From Pinus tabuliformis (lineage: Eukaryota > Streptophyta > Pinopsida > Pinales > Pinaceae): a stretch of DNA of 64,000 nt. Position 1 is the stretch's first letter; each line of letters starts with the position of its first letter. Of the stretch, positions 1 through 11,450 are shown piece by piece. The DNA is taken from positions 1,236,325,897 through 1,236,389,896 of the forward strand of contig CM062819.1 of NCBI GenBank assembly GCA_031772625.1, read 5' to 3'. The position numbers and the translations under genes were made by a program. The notes under the pieces were generated by a model. That model saw nothing but the letters and a program-made list of their open reading frames with translations, was not told where the DNA came from and ran no database searches.

Positions 1-21
1 CAGTTGGTCCAACGCGATCAC

Positions 22-738
22 CTAACTCTGTGGGAAGGTTTCCGTGCTTTCTTGGCCACACAATCGACATGAAAAGATGACCAAGTATTGATATGCCTTT
101 TGCAGTATCTTCGTCTTGTAGACCTGGTTGGGTGTCATCTTGAACTTAGCCGACTCCTTCACCCAGTTCTTCAAAATGTCTCTGGAGTTGGTATTGCTAT
201 TGGGTACGCTGAAGGGAGTCTCCATGATGATCACGGGCTTCGACATCTGATACGTCTCATCATAATCCCGTGCCCTAAAGGTAGCAATCTCCGTCCCGCT
301 GACATTGCTTAATGTCATCGTCTCAGGAGCAGTGTGCGAGACGATCCAATGTATCATGTCCGCGCATGGGAGCACGGGATACTTGCATGTAATTCTGTAC
401 AAGTTGGACTTTTGGATGTTCACATAGACTTGGTGGTCTTCAAGGTCTTCCCCAAATGTCCTTGCAAATGCATTATTGACCTTTTGCCATTTGATCTTGA
501 TGTCTTTGTCTACAATCAGCTTGGTGTCTTCATAGATCAACAGACTTGTAGACACTCGCTCAATTGTTGCTCTAGTTGCACTTTTGTCAGTGTCCTTTGA
601 TCCTGCTCTCTTTGAGGCCATTGATCCTGAACTGCTAAGAGGTGGACGAACACCTGCTATATTTGGAGATAAAGCGACATGCATGGCAAGAAATCTGTTA
701 GTGAAAACCAAACAAACTTGAGGAATGACATGCAACAT
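22..738 (-). CDS. Unrecognised ORF (up to 238 aa) of the left-edge element
   Basis: I do not recognise this protein. The frame is open for 238 codons; a likelier start is the Met at 619-621, followed by a charged N terminus (MASKRAGSKDTDKSATRAT). Visible features are a hydrophilic middle section and a C-terminal half with TFRARDYDETYQMSKPVI and KNWVKESAKFKMTPNQVYK. There is no signal peptide, membrane segment or zinc knuckle. It sits where a gag-like ORF would lie if the flanking repeats are an LTR. It could also be an accessory ORF of a plant retroelement. Confidence 0.35.
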   Translation of the reverse strand: MLHVIPQVCLVFTNRFLAMHVALSPNIAGVRPPLSSSGSMASKRAGSKDTDKSATRATIERVSTSLLIYEDTKLIVDKDIKIKWQKVNNAFARTFGEDLEDHQVYVNIQKSNLYRITCKYPVLPCADMIHWIVSHTAPETMTLSNVSGTEIATFRARDYDETYQMSKPVIIMETPFSVPNSNTNSRDILKNWVKESAKFKMTPNQVYKTKILQKAYQYLVIFSCRLCGQESTETFPQS

Positions 739-761
739 ACTTGGGGATTGACTGGAAATGA

Positions 762-1030
762 TTGCACAATTTTTCTGGGAGGCTGGGAGACTGGCTGCCA
801 GAACTGCGCAAAAGACAATCTGGGATGTTTGGGGAGGCTCGTTGGCTACTGGACTTGCGGAATGCGCAATCCAGGCTGGCTAGCTGCTGGACTTGCGGAA
901 TGCGCAATCCAGGCTGGTTGGCTGCTAGAATTGCACAATGCACAATTTCCGCTAGTAGTGGTTGCAGGCCCAGTGACTGCATTGCGCAATTTTCTGGGCC
1001 AGCAGTCACTGGGCAAAAATGTGCATTTCC
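762..1030. repeat. TTGCGCAA repeat cluster 1
   Basis: Degenerate copies of an AATTGCGCAATTTCTGGGC-like motif. They include a 38 bp tandem unit (GGAATGCGCAATCCAGGCTGG...) whose copies start near 859 and 897. The core is palindromic. A matching cluster lies at 1860-2080. The two clusters look like subterminal or enhancer repeats of the left-edge element. Confidence 0.7.
968..1014. repeat. Perfect 13 bp inverted repeat (hairpin)
   Basis: The arms GCCCAGTGACTGC (968-980) and GCAGTCACTGGGC (1002-1014) are exact reverse complements around a 21 bp loop. The loop itself contains ATTGCGCAAT. It lies inside repeat cluster 1. Confidence 0.85.
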
Positions 1031-1859
1031 TGAGGGAAGACAGAGCCTTCCTTCTTAGGGTTACGCAATGCTGTCTTGTTGAGGCAGAGTCCGGGCCATG
1101 GCTGCACAGACCCGCTGATGGGCAACTCAAAGCAAATGTGAATGTGAATGCATTGTGATACTGAGTGTAGTAAGAGTGAATGATCGTGCATGCAAACAGT
1201 GAATGAAAGATTCAGAAAACGAAACAACATACATGTGGGTGAAGCGAGTTGCTGAATCAGCAACCGTTCATGCAAAACAGTTTCATGCATGCGACAACAG
1301 TGAGATGCTAACGAAAACTGAAACGGTGCTAGTACAAGCTAGTATGCATGTAAACGATAGTAAGCGTTCATAGAAATCAAGCAAACAACACTCACACAAG
1401 CAAAAACACAAAAAGCGACAGAAATGCTGCAAAATAGAAGCTAAGCTGACTTACTCATGAATAACTGAGTTGGATGTGTCGAAGGCTCCTGGATGTGCTG
1501 TGGGATGTCAGAGCTCCAAGATCGATGTGAATAAGTGAGCTTTGAAGCGTCGAATAAATAAGTTGAGGCTCATGACCTGCATGCCACAAATCTAGGAAAA
1601 AGCGACACTTGGAGGAAAGATTCTAAAACGATTTTTGCATGTAACCTCCAGGTGCTAAAAATAGCTCCCTAAAATCTAGGGATGCTTTTTGCATGTTGCT
1701 ATTCCGGAAAAAAGCAGCCCATGCATGCAAGTCAAGTTCATGCATGCAAGTCAAATTTTCTTGGTCCCGGGTGGAACTGGTCAACCCAACTGCACATGCA
1801 ACAGTCTGCTTAGCTGAGGAGAAAAAATGCACATTTCTAGGAAGGAGTTGGGCTGGCTG

Positions 1860-2080
1860 CCCAGAGGTATTGCACAATTTCTGGGCAGAGCAGCTCACTG
1901 TTGCCCATAATTGCGCAATTTCTGGGCTGAGAAGCCCTGCTGGGAGGAATTGCGCAATTTTTTCAGTGAACAATGACAGGCAGATTTGTGCAATTCTGTA
2001 GCCCAGCCGGTTGCCAGACATAATTGCGCAATTTCTGGAGTGAAGGTTGGTTCCCCTCCAGAATTGAGCAATTTCTTGAG
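1860..2080. repeat. TTGCGCAA repeat cluster 2
   Basis: At least five copies of AATTGCGCAATTTCTGGG-like units, for example near 1909, 1947, 2019 and 2060, spaced about 35-75 bp. They share the core with cluster 1 but sit in different surrounding sequence. Confidence 0.7.
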
Positions 2081-2221
2081 GGAGTTGTTCAGCCTGCAGC
2101 TGGACCAAGTCCGGAGAAACATGTTGTGAGGGGAATGCAACAAGCCCTGATGCACAGGCTGGCAATCTGCAAGAAAATCACTAAGGCTCCAAAACGAAGC
2201 TAAGGCAAAATTTTGGAGGGT

Positions 2222-2240
2222 TGTTGTAGCCGCTACAACA
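2222..2240. repeat. 19 bp terminal palindrome
   Basis: TGTTGTAGC, one central base, GCTACAACA. Copia protease sequence begins right after it, so it marks the right edge of the left-edge element. Confidence 0.75.
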
Positions 2241-3497
2241 GGTTCCTTTTGATAAAATCTGGAGTTGACTATATTCGACTGTCATATGTCTAGAAGGTCC
2301 ACTATCAATAACTCATACATTATCATCCTTAAAAGTGCTTGTGAGAGCAGAGAAGAAACTTCCATCGATCACTTCTTTTGCTAGCTTGGAGATGTACTTC
2401 AAGATGTATCCTGTAGACTCCCAAGAGTCTTGAGACCTTTCTTCATAAGGCTTGCCATTGAGAAGAAAGTGTATATGACTGCTTCTAGATTGTTCTTTAA
2501 TAAAAATGCCAACAAAGATGTGATCTTCAAACTTCCTTTGTTCACCTTAGCTCTGATATCATGTTGGAAAATCAAGGTATTTGTAGATTAGAGTTGACTT
2601 TCGTTTCTTGATAATTACTTGTGATATTAGTTGGCATTTTATTACTTTTATTTCTTCTTCATGAAGTAATTACCAAAACAATGAAGATCACAAAGATACA
2701 AAGTACACAAGATATAGGCTCCAAGCCAGGGCAAAACCCCTCCAGGGGGAAAACCCAGAAAAAACACTTCTCTTCTTATAGAATCAAATCAAAATGAGAC
2801 CTCGAAGACTGAAAGACCAAAGTCGAGATTCCTTCCAAGCACCAAGTGAACCCTCCAATAAGATCTCTTCCAAACAAAGTCAAAGTCTTACAAAGTCAAT
2901 GAATGTCAAACTCTTCAAAATATTCCCCAATCAAAGTTCAGTCTTGCAACTTCCGGTTTGCAATTCGACCTACAACTTTCGACCCCCAACAATTGCGAAA
3001 GCCCTATATTTTTTCGCACGTGTTAGCAGAAATGGGTAGAAAAGATGAATCTTCTTCTTCTTCTTGATTTGCTTCGTCTGCCCTGACTTTTGCTCTTGAA
3101 ATGCCTTCTTGTCTTGCTTCAGATTGAACTTATGAAGTGTTGCCCAAATGAGCCGAAGTCCATTCTATATATACACTTCTCAAGAGGTCGAATAGGTCTC
3201 TTCTAGGTCAACTTCTCCTTGGCAGCGTGACTTGGTCTTGGCGGGCAAATTGACTTTCTAGACTAAAAAATAATGATTTTCTTTTGTTACAACAAGTCCA
3301 AATAAGACTACAATACTTACAAAAATTATTTTTGACTCAACAAGCCCTATAAGCATGAAGAACATGATTTGACCCAGACTTTGAGCATGAAACCCATGCT
3401 TGAAGAAATAAAAATTCTTTCTCTTTTTATATAAAATATATGATGTCATGATTACAAAAGTCATTATGAAGACCGACTCTAGTTACATTCTCGAACA
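2241..3497 (-). mobile_element. Ty1/Copia fossil A, 5' fragment with its 5' LTR
   Basis: Read on the minus strand: an LTR (2562-3497), an initiator-Met type primer site (complement of CTCTGATATCA, 2551-2561), then a short gag-protease stretch containing VIDSGPSRHMT. The element was cut off by the left-edge element at 2240. It is an old, broken relic with only the 5' end left. Its LTR is related in layout and ends to those of Copia F and of the solo LTRs in this window. Confidence 0.75.
2562..3497 (-). repeat. LTR of Copia A (936 bp)
   Basis: Begins TGTTGGAAAATC and ends TCTCGAACA in window orientation. It lies directly beside the primer site. It contains the block GGGCAAAACCCCTCCAGGGG seen in similar form in other Copia LTRs of this window. 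Confidence 0.7.
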
Positions 3498-4656
3498 TTA
3501 CTGAGAGTTTCAAGATCTCTGAGTCACAAACCACTTGTAGTTTTTGTTTAATAATGTTTATCCCAAGCAATGCGAGCCCATTTTTTTTTCTTTTTTTGCG
3601 ACTCTCGAAAGGAAGCTTCGTTGAATACATTTGACCTTATTGAGAATGACTTTGGGGGCAGCAAAAGCAGAAAGAAGATAAATGAGGAGAGTTTGGGAAA
3701 CATATTTGGGAAGGGTAAAGCGTTCTGCCAAATTTAGGAGTCAAAAGGTCCAATAGGATAGATGGGTTTCAAATTTTTGTAGAAGGTTTACCCAAATGGT
3801 TTGCCTTAGAGGGTTGCTGGTGACGGGGCCTCCCAAATATTTGGTCGGAATGAAACTCTTTTAAGAGCCTAGAATCCTGGATATATGAGTTTGAATGGCC
3901 AAAGGAGTGTTGAAAAAATATTTGAGATTTGGTTAGGTTATAGAAGTTTTAGAAGCTTCAGAATGCATTGAGGAGGCGCTTGAGCGTAGAGGCTTCTTTG
4001 ACTATCATTGAGGAGGTGCTTGAGATTAGAGGCTTCTTTGGCTTTGGGGATGCCCATAAGCAGGGTGTCATCTACAAATGGTTGGTGGGTGGAGGAATGA
4101 TTGGCTGATCCTAGAGGGAGACGTCTTAAACGACCCTCATGGAGGGCAGTAAAGATTGAGCGCTTGGGACCTTCAAACATTAAGAGAAAAATCTAGGGGG
4201 ATAGTGGATCTCCTTGTCTAATGCCTATAGACGATATGAAGGGGGAGGAGGTGGAGTCATTGACTAAAATAGAGAAAAATGTTTTGGTGAGAGCGAGGAT
4301 CTAGTGCACCCATCGTTCTTTAAACCCAAAGGTTGGAGAGCGTGGAAGATCTATTGCCAGGTGAGTTTGTCAAAGGCTTTGGACATGTCAAGTTTAATCT
4401 GCATGCTTGGGGTTTTGTTGGACTTGAGAGAGTGGATGTGCTCATGAGCCAGGATTATACTATCCATTATTTGCTTGCCTTCCATGTATCTTGTTTTCTC
4501 TTGAGATATTAACAAGTGAAAAATGGGTTTGAGTCTATTGGCGATAAACTTGAAGATGATTTTGTAGATAACATTGCAGAGGGCTATAGGGCGATAATTA
4601 GGAGAGTTGGCACCTGAGGATATAGGGATGAGAGTGATGAAGGTTACATTAAAGGG
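3498..4656 (-). pseudogene. LINE 1 reverse transcriptase, core to C terminus
   Basis: Translated in pieces on the minus strand this gives the plant L1 RT order. First comes SPNYRPIALCNVIYKIIFKF, then MQIKLDMSKAFDKLTW (fingers and palm). FVDDTLLMG near 4065 is the catalytic YADD-type box. Then come KSHIFFLNTPLAIQTHISRI and a tail resembling RKKNGLALLGINIIK. Several stops and frame changes break it. It continues at 8620-9228 on the far side of Copia B, and the C-terminal end is lost at 3497. Confidence 0.85.
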
Positions 4657-5306
4657 TTCCTACAACTATGGGGAATACCCTCTCCTTGATGTGGTATTTA
4701 TTGATTGAGCAAATAGATCAAATACAAAGCAATCTGTCTCTTGAGAACATAGATGTTTTCCTGCTAATCTGGCCTATACTTGCCCTGGAAAAACCTTGAG
4801 CACAACTCCTAAATCCTAGTGCACTTGTGATCTCCTTTTACTTAGGACACAAGCTCTCTGCGCTCTCCACAAGCAAGGCTTTCTCACAACCTGTGACCTT
4901 TGTCTTGTCACAAATCTTTGTGCACAAAACATTTGTCTAATCCTCGTGCTTTCTTCCTTCTTTTATAGATTCGATACATGCTATAATAGGAAATATAAAA
5001 ATTTGGAACTTGAGTTGTGATTGACTAGTTAATTGAGTTGAAATGGTTCTCTCACTAATTATCATTAGAGTTATAACTCGTCCTTCCTTTAATCAAACAC
5101 TGAACTACTAATTGCCACCTTGTTCTATAGTCAAACTGATGAAGACTCCACTTAACTGAAGCTCCAACTCCACACATGCTAACTTGATGATTATTCCAGT
5201 AAACTGGAAATAACTCATCCTAATTGAATTCTAACACATGAGGACAACTCGAGGTCTTCACTGGCCAAGACACAAGCCAAAAGACCTTGCTCAATACATT
5301 TTCAAC
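4657..5306 (-). repeat. 3' LTR of Copia B (partial)
   Basis: Shares long stretches with 7970-8619, such as GATGTGGTATTTATTGA and GATTATTCCAGTAAACTGGA. It ends TTTTCAACA next to the polypurine tract. The left edge is uncertain by about 20 bp. Confidence 0.8.
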
Positions 5307-5980
5307 AGTCCCTCTTAGCGAGGAAGGTACTTTTGGAAGAACCTTGTCTTCTAGGATCTGTCTTCATCACTACCACATTATTCGCTTCTGCAGTTGCTCC
5401 CTCTGAACTAGAAGAATTCCTTGCTTCCTTCTGTAGAATTTGATTTGAAGACCTATTCTTTCCAACCATGTTCTGCGAGTCTATCACTTCAGTCATAAGT
5501 GCCATGTACGCTGTATACCTCTGTGGTTGCTTCTTCTAGTTCAAGGTGATACTGGAAGATCCAATTCTCTCATGATCTCCCTTAAACAAATCCTTACCCA
5601 CTTGGCTCGAACTCTCCCTATACTGGGAGTCGCGGACTAAGTGACTGCTTCCATTCGCCCTGGGCTTTGGTCCTCATCCTGCTTGTTGACCCAACTGCCA
5701 ACTAGCCTAGACTCAAATTGAGATATTGGCTGAGGCTCCATCTTGAGAGATCTGTCATGCTCTCGCTCAATTATCACTTTTCCCTTTTGAGAACTTCCTT
5801 CCTTGCTGCTCAAGGTTGTGCTTGTCTCTACTTGCAACTTGTAGAGATTCTTCGCTGTCACACATATTTGCTTCTTACATCCAAAAGCTAAGTGCTGGAG
5901 GTAAGCCTTACCTATGCTGAAGATGACATCATAACCCTTGTCCTCAAGGGTAGCTACCGAAACAAGATTTTGCTTTAATC

Positions 5981-7024
5981 CTAGACATGGAGGACATCTC
6001 TGAGATGAAGATAATTACTTGACTCCCTCTGAAAACTAATAGTACCAATTCCACTGGCTGGATACATGCCATCATCTCCTAGCTCAATCTGAAACTGCAT
6101 GTCCTTCTCCTTCAGGTGGCTGAAATTCTTTTTGTTCCTGGTCATGTTGAAGGATGCTCCTGAATCAATATACCATAGACTGCCATTTGCTGCGCTTGCC
6201 ATGCAAGCTATCAATGAGAAATCTTTCTCAAACTGGGCAGAAAATGCATCTACCTCCGCTGATGTAGCTACATGATCCTCACTGGACTCCTTATTCCACT
6301 TAGGACACTTAGTGGCATAGTGTCCAAACTCATGGCAATGGAAGCACTTGAGCTTGCTCAGATCCTTCTTCTTGCCCTTCTGACTTGACCCGGCCTCTCC
6401 TTGGCCGTTATTTCCCTTGGCCTTGCCTTCCAGGGCATGGTTCTCCTCGTCAACTGTCGTAATTGATCTACCATCTCTAGTCCCTCTCCGGGTCTCTTCC
6501 TGAATGTAGTCAGTCCAAAACCTTTTCCAATTGGGAAAATTCTCTCTGCCACTGACAACATCCTGGAAACCAATACTAAGACGTGTGAAGCCCCAGCAAG
6601 GCCAAACTCAAAAGGTCATGATCAGATACAATCATGCCCACTCCACCCAGTTCATCTCACACTTGAGTGAACCTTGAGAAATATGTGATGATGGGCTCAT
6701 CTGGATACTCCTCTGCTTCTCCTTAAGAGCAAGCTTCCTGGTATCATTGGAACTCTGATATAGTTCTAAAATGGTTTTGAACATCTCATAAGCTTTCTTC
6801 TTCTCATGGATATGAGGAACTATATGATCTTTGACTCCTTCTAGAATAATCCTCCTTGCCTTCATATCATTCTTAGTATTCTGGGTCAACTGTTGGGGAT
6901 CTTGTGGTGGTGGTATAGCCTGCTTCACAAATTCTCCCACGCCATTATCCTCCAAAACTATCATGATCCTCCTTTCCATGGAACAAAGTTTGATGCTCTC
7001 TCTAAACAGTGGTCTGTTCTCCAC
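5981..7024 (-). pseudogene. Copia B gag and protease region
   Basis: The gag part (about 6632-7024) has the UBN2-type stretch DMKARRIILEGVKDHIVPHI. A CCHC knuckle region lies near 6310-6360. The protease shows SLWYIDSGASFNMT, the D-S-G active-site triad of Copia proteases. Fossil, broken in a few places. Confidence 0.75.
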
Positions 7025-7792
7025 CCTTGGAATGCCTTTTTGCTTCTCAGAGAGCTCTCCAACACCTGTGAACTAGGGCTGATTCACTAGCCCTCTTTGC
7101 TGCCCTTTAGTCCTTCAAAGTTCAGCTCCAATAATTCTACCTCTCCTACCAGTCTTATAGTCCTTCACAAGGCTCAATGGACACCTTCTAGTGGCCCTCC
7201 AATCTGTTCTTAAGCTGCTGCCAAACCTGTCTCAAATTGGACACCATCAATCTAGCAAACCATCAACATGGAAGGACATACATGCCTCTTGAAAGAAGAC
7301 TTCCTTCCTCTCTGAAACACCTCCAATCTGGCTTGTGTGAATTATGGCCCTGGTTAAGTCTACATGTAGCAGCTGCTACAGCCCTCCTACTTGGCCTCCA
7401 ATCCACCTGCAGAACTGCCCTGTCCTCTCTTCTACCTAGCCCTGCTTCTGCGCTGGCCTTGAGACTTACTTGGCCCCTGTTCCAGATCCCAGTTAGACAT
7501 TACGGCCCTCCAATACTAGGCTACAGGAGCTCGGCCTCTTCCCAAAAATTGTACAGAACCTGCGACCAGTTTTTGAGAGAATTAGCACCCAAGACTGTGC
7601 ACAGATCTGCCCTCAACGTCTGCCTGCAACTGCCCCAAACACGGCCTTCCTAAAGCACAGAAATAACCCAAAACAACTTATCCTCCTCTTGAAAAGACTC
7701 CTATACTTGCTGCAGCTACTTCAGATCAGATATCTTTCCTCTATGATGAATGCACACTTGCGATGAATGTGTTTATTCACGCTCTGATACCA

Positions 7793-8619
7793 TGTTGAAT
7801 TTCCACAAAAATTCTGCAACTGCCATGATGAACAATCTGAAACTAATTTCTTTTCACCAAGACACAGAATTTCTCAACACACAAGCAGCGGAATAATCAT
7901 AGAGCTAAAGAAAGTCACACAAGGGGACAATTATTTTTTCTAGGGAAACCCAACTGGGACAACCCTCTCTTTGATGTGGTATTTATTGACTGAGAAAATA
8001 GATCAAATACAAAGCAATTTGTCTCTTGAGAATAGAGATATTCGCAGGCTGATCCTAGACTTGCCTTGGAAAAACCTTGTTTGCAACTCCTAAATCCTAG
8101 CGCACTTGTGATCTCCTATTACTTAGGTCACGAGCTCTCTGCGCTCTCCACAAACAAGGCTCTCTCACAACCTGTGAGCTTCGTCTTTACACAAACCTTT
8201 GTGCACAAAACAAACAAAACAATTATCTAATCCTCGTGCCTTCGTCCTTCTTTTATAGATTCGATCCATGCTATATTAGGCAAGTTTACAGATTTAGAGC
8301 TTGAGTTGTGATTGTCTAGTCAACTGAGTTGAACTGGTTCTCTCTCCAATTATCATTGGAGTTATAACTCATCCTTCCTTCAATCAAACAATGAAGACTA
8401 ACTCCCTCTAATCAAACTACTAACTGCCACCTTCTTCTGTAGACAAACTGATGAAGACTCCACTTTACTGAAGCTCCAACTCTACGCATGCTAACTTGAT
8501 GATTATTCCAGTAAACTGGAAATAACTCATCCTAACTGAAGTCTAACACATGAGGACAACTTGAGGTCTTCATTGGCCAAGGCACAAGTCTGAAGACCTT
8601 GCTTGCTACATTTTCAACA
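7793..8619 (-). repeat. 5' LTR of Copia B (827 bp)
   Basis: Starts TGTTGAATTTCC directly after the primer site and ends TTTTCAACA. LINE 1 sequence resumes at 8620. Confidence 0.85.
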
Positions 8620-9228
8620 ATTTCTTTGAGTAAAAGCTCATTCTGTCCTCTGGTGAAGATTCTGGGTATGTTGCTGATGACTTTCCTTATGGCTGGCCTT
8701 TTGTCAAGGATGGGCTCACTCAGAAGAGTTTGAAAGTGGTTCAACAGCTTGTGAGTGATGTTCTCATGACTCTCAAATTTCAGATTGGAAGCTGTTTTGA
8801 TACTTGAGATTTGATTATTTTGCTGACGGTTGATGATTGATCTATGCAAAAATCAAGTGTTTTCTTGCCTTCTTGCAACCATTGGACTCTTGATTTTTCT
8901 TTCTAAGTATCTTCTTGCCTCAGACGTTCTTCAAGTTTAAGGGAGATGGTTGTTTCCCGATGATTTAGATCCTCTGTTTTACCTTCTGTGATTATAGTTT
9001 GTTGAATATTAGCTATCTCTTTCTCTAAAAGAGTCCCATGTTTGTGTATATTACCAAAGTTGGTTATATTCCATTCCCTGAGTTTTTGCTTGGTGAATTT
9101 AAGTCGCTCTTGGAAGTGAAACTTTGCTGTTCCAGTAAATATATTAGAGTCCCTCCACCAATTCTCCATTTCAGGGAGGAAGTCATGGTGCTTGAGCTAG
9201 AAGGCTTCAAGTTTGAAGGGTTGATCAT
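8620..9228 (-). pseudogene. LINE 1 endonuclease-RT linker and RT start
   Basis: Minus-strand frames read WWRDSNIFTGTAKFHFQERL, KLREWNITNFGNI and FLHRSIINRQQNNQISSIK. These match the linker between endonuclease and RT in plant L1 ORF2 (the KLREWN..FGNI and NTKFFH..I..RR.NN.I region). It follows the endonuclease (9229-9968) in order and is broken from the RT core by Copia B. Confidence 0.8.
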
Positions 9229-9968
9229 CTAGTTCATCGATAATTGAATAGGCCAATGGTTTGAGCCATGGCTTGGCAAGATAGTGGTCTCGAAATTGGT
9301 ATTCGAGATCAATGGGGATTCTATTATGAGGAATCTATCCAGCCTGGAGGCGATTTGAGTGTTACCTTCTCTGTTGTTACAAGTGTGAATACCATTGTGA
9401 GTGCTAAGATCTACTAGATGAGAGCTGTCGATGAAGCCATTAAAGAGCAAGCTTTCTTCATCTAGGCGGCAGGTTCCTCCTTTTTTTCTTTGAGAATTTT
9501 AATCATGTTAAAACTCCTCCTAGAATCCAGAATTTGTCTCCAATAATATGACGAGCCTTTTGGAGATTTTGAAGAAAGACTTTTTGTCCCAAGGAGGGTT
9601 TGGACCATAGAAATTAGAGATATGACATTGAGTGGCTAAAGCCAATGGTCTGGAATCTTGCAGATAGAATTCTTGGGAGAGTGAAGGAAGGGTTCCAGAT
9701 TATAGCTAATCCTCCTGAGGCTCCTATAGCGCCTTGGGCTATGTAATCATTGTTTCACTAGATAGTCTTGACTCTTGAGAAAGGTTTGAAGAGTTTCTAC
9801 AGAGCATTTTGTTTCCTGAATCATGAGAACATCTGGATGTTCAATCTTGATTTTATATTTTAGGAGTCTGTGGTTGGATTTACCATTCAGATCCTGAATG
9901 TTCCAAGTGATGACTTTCATTGAGAATGGTGGGAGGGTTGGAAGATGGCATCCATGGTGGTTGCCCAC
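9229..9968 (-). pseudogene. LINE 1 AP-like endonuclease
   Basis: The start MKVITWNIQDLNGKSNHRLL near 9920 is the canonical L1 endonuclease N terminus (WN.RGL); PDVLMIQETKC holds the catalytic Glu. Further on are GGLAIIWNPSL-like and NFYGP-like stretches in other frames. The end SHGSNHWPIQL is the SDH motif with Asp replaced by Asn. Several frameshifts are present. The domain cuts target DNA for target-primed reverse transcription. Confidence 0.85.
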
Positions 9969-10461
9969 CCAGAATTAACTAGGAAGTCACCTAAGGCTTG
10001 CAGGAGCTGACTGTTGCTTTTTCTTCCTTTTTCTGTTTGGTTCTTTTGGATTATTTCCTTGGTCCTTAGAGCATTTCTTTTTGTGCCATGAGAACAAAGG
10101 AGGGATGGAGGAGTGGGGGGACACCTGATTCTTGAGCTTGTCGTAGTAGAGATTCCTGCTTTTTGATGTAGGCTCAAGCTATAAGTTAAACCTGGTCATC
10201 AGGGATGGTAGCTGTGTCTTTATTGTGCCATTCCTCTGCTAATGTCTGTAGGTCGATACCATGTAGTTCCATGGCTTCAATCTCCTCAGCGTCTGATTGG
10301 TCTAGGATATTCTCCTCCATTTCCAAGTCTTCCAGCGGTTTCTGCTCACTGGTGTGTTTGTGCTGTTCTTCTGCAATCGGATGAAAGGGCAGACTTGTTT
10401 GGCCCAGTTCTCTTTTTTGGTGATGCTTTGTTTCTTGTGATGGTTCTTTTGAAAATAGTAA

Positions 10462-11450
10462 CAAGAAATGCTAAAAATAGAAATGCTAAAAATAGAAATG
10501 CTATACATAGCATTGCTATAGATAGCATTGCTATAGATAGCATTTCAGAATATATTCCAATTTTAATTTGTCCGTGAACTAAAATTGAGAATTAAAATTC
10601 GAATTTAGTCTCACTAGCTATTTGAAAAATAATTAATTAATTCATCTTGAGTTAATTAGTTGGTGAAATTCAAACATGAAGTCTTTGTGAAGACATGCAA
10701 CAATTATCCCTTTGATTGAGGAAGTTATCCCTTAATTAAGGAGATAATGATGAGTTGTATTTGAGTTGTAATTAGTTAGCTCAGTTAACTGAGTTAAGTC
10801 CAGTTAAATTAGTTCCAAACAGTTTGCGGAACTAATTGTCAGTTCAGTCAGTTAATGCATGCATGCATGCAACTAGTGTTCTCCAGATAACTGAATATTC
10901 TCTCATAAATAACCAATGCATGTTAGTTAAGACAAAGACCCAGTTGAGATTAAAGACAGGGATAGTGTACTATCAGTTGCTAGAATATTCCCATGTGAAT
11001 ATCTCTTGCATGCAGAAGGAATTCATTCGTTGAGGATTGCGCAGTTACTATAGAGGTTAGAGCAATGTGTGAGGTGAGAATCACACAAGTGGCAGCTAGA
11101 GGACCCAGGAGAAACTGCGCAAGGAAATAGGAGGCTTGGAGGACTGAAGGAAGACATATGTGTTGTCTATTCTGTCTATAAGCAGCAGTGAGGGATTGTA
11201 TTGAGAGCTGGATAGCTTGAGAGCTAAAGCTTTGTGTAATCCTGAGATATTTCCACTTGTATGATAATACAGATAGCGGGGTTTTTAGCTGAGGCTTTCC
11301 CCAGAGTATTCTTCTGTGTTTCATGCGTGATTAATTCTTCTTCTCTGTTATATGTGTTTTGTTTGATCTTGCTCAAATCGATTAAGCTTCCGCAAGTTTG
11401 ATTGTAGAAGTAGATTAAGTATTTTTCTTTAGTACATTGCATAATCCATA
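10462..11450 (+). repeat. LTR-like insert within LINE 1 ORF1
   Basis: About 1 kb of non-coding DNA interrupting LINE 1. It has a TATA-like TCTATAAGCAGCA near 11177 and a block GGGGTTTTTAGCTGAGGCTT followed by CCCCAGAGTATTCTTCTGTG, as at the ends of plant Copia LTRs. This suggests a solo LTR on the + strand. Clean TG...CA ends and a target duplication were not found. The left edge is formed by short AATGCTA repeats. Confidence 0.45.
10466..10545. repeat. AAATGCTA / TAGCATTT repeat and hairpin
   Basis: Two units of AAATGCTAAAAATAG are followed by inverted units with TAGCATTGCTATAGA. Together they form a fold-back with GAAATGCTAT pairing to ATAGCATTTC. It marks the left edge of the insert at 10462. 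Confidence 0.7.

Larger units (their letters stand above)
1..2240 (-). mobile_element. Unclassified LTR-like element, cut by window start
   Basis: A block of about 2.2 kb that ends abruptly against Copia protease sequence at 2240/2241. It has an open minus-strand frame at 22-738, then about 1.5 kb of non-coding DNA rich in short repeats with a TTGCGCAA core. Its right edge is the inverted repeat TGTTGTAGC / GCTACAACA. A TGTTG...CAACA terminus, a repeat-rich non-coding terminal segment and an ORF behind it suggest an LTR element read right to left. No pol domain or primer site was seen, so the class is an inference. Its other end lies outside the window. Confidence 0.4.
4657..8619 (-). mobile_element. 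Ty1/Copia fossil B (minus), inserted in LINE 1
   Basis: Two LTRs (about 4657-5306, shortened, and 7793-8619), a primer site (complement of GCTCTGATACCA, 7781-7792), a gag region (6358-7024) and a protease region (5981-6214). A polypurine tract lies beside the left LTR (CCCTCTTAGCGAGG on the + strand). Integrase, RT and RNase H were not found, so it is a deletion derivative, non-functional. It lies inside LINE 1 and is younger than that LINE. Confidence 0.85.

Noticed and set aside
2981-2991. LTR end at CCCCCAACA
   Set aside because: The related LTRs continue about 500 bp further to a TTCGAACA-type end at 3497, so this internal match is chance.
7237-7653. 138-codon + strand frame
   Set aside because: Lies antisense in the leader side of Copia B; no domain, and composition fits chance.
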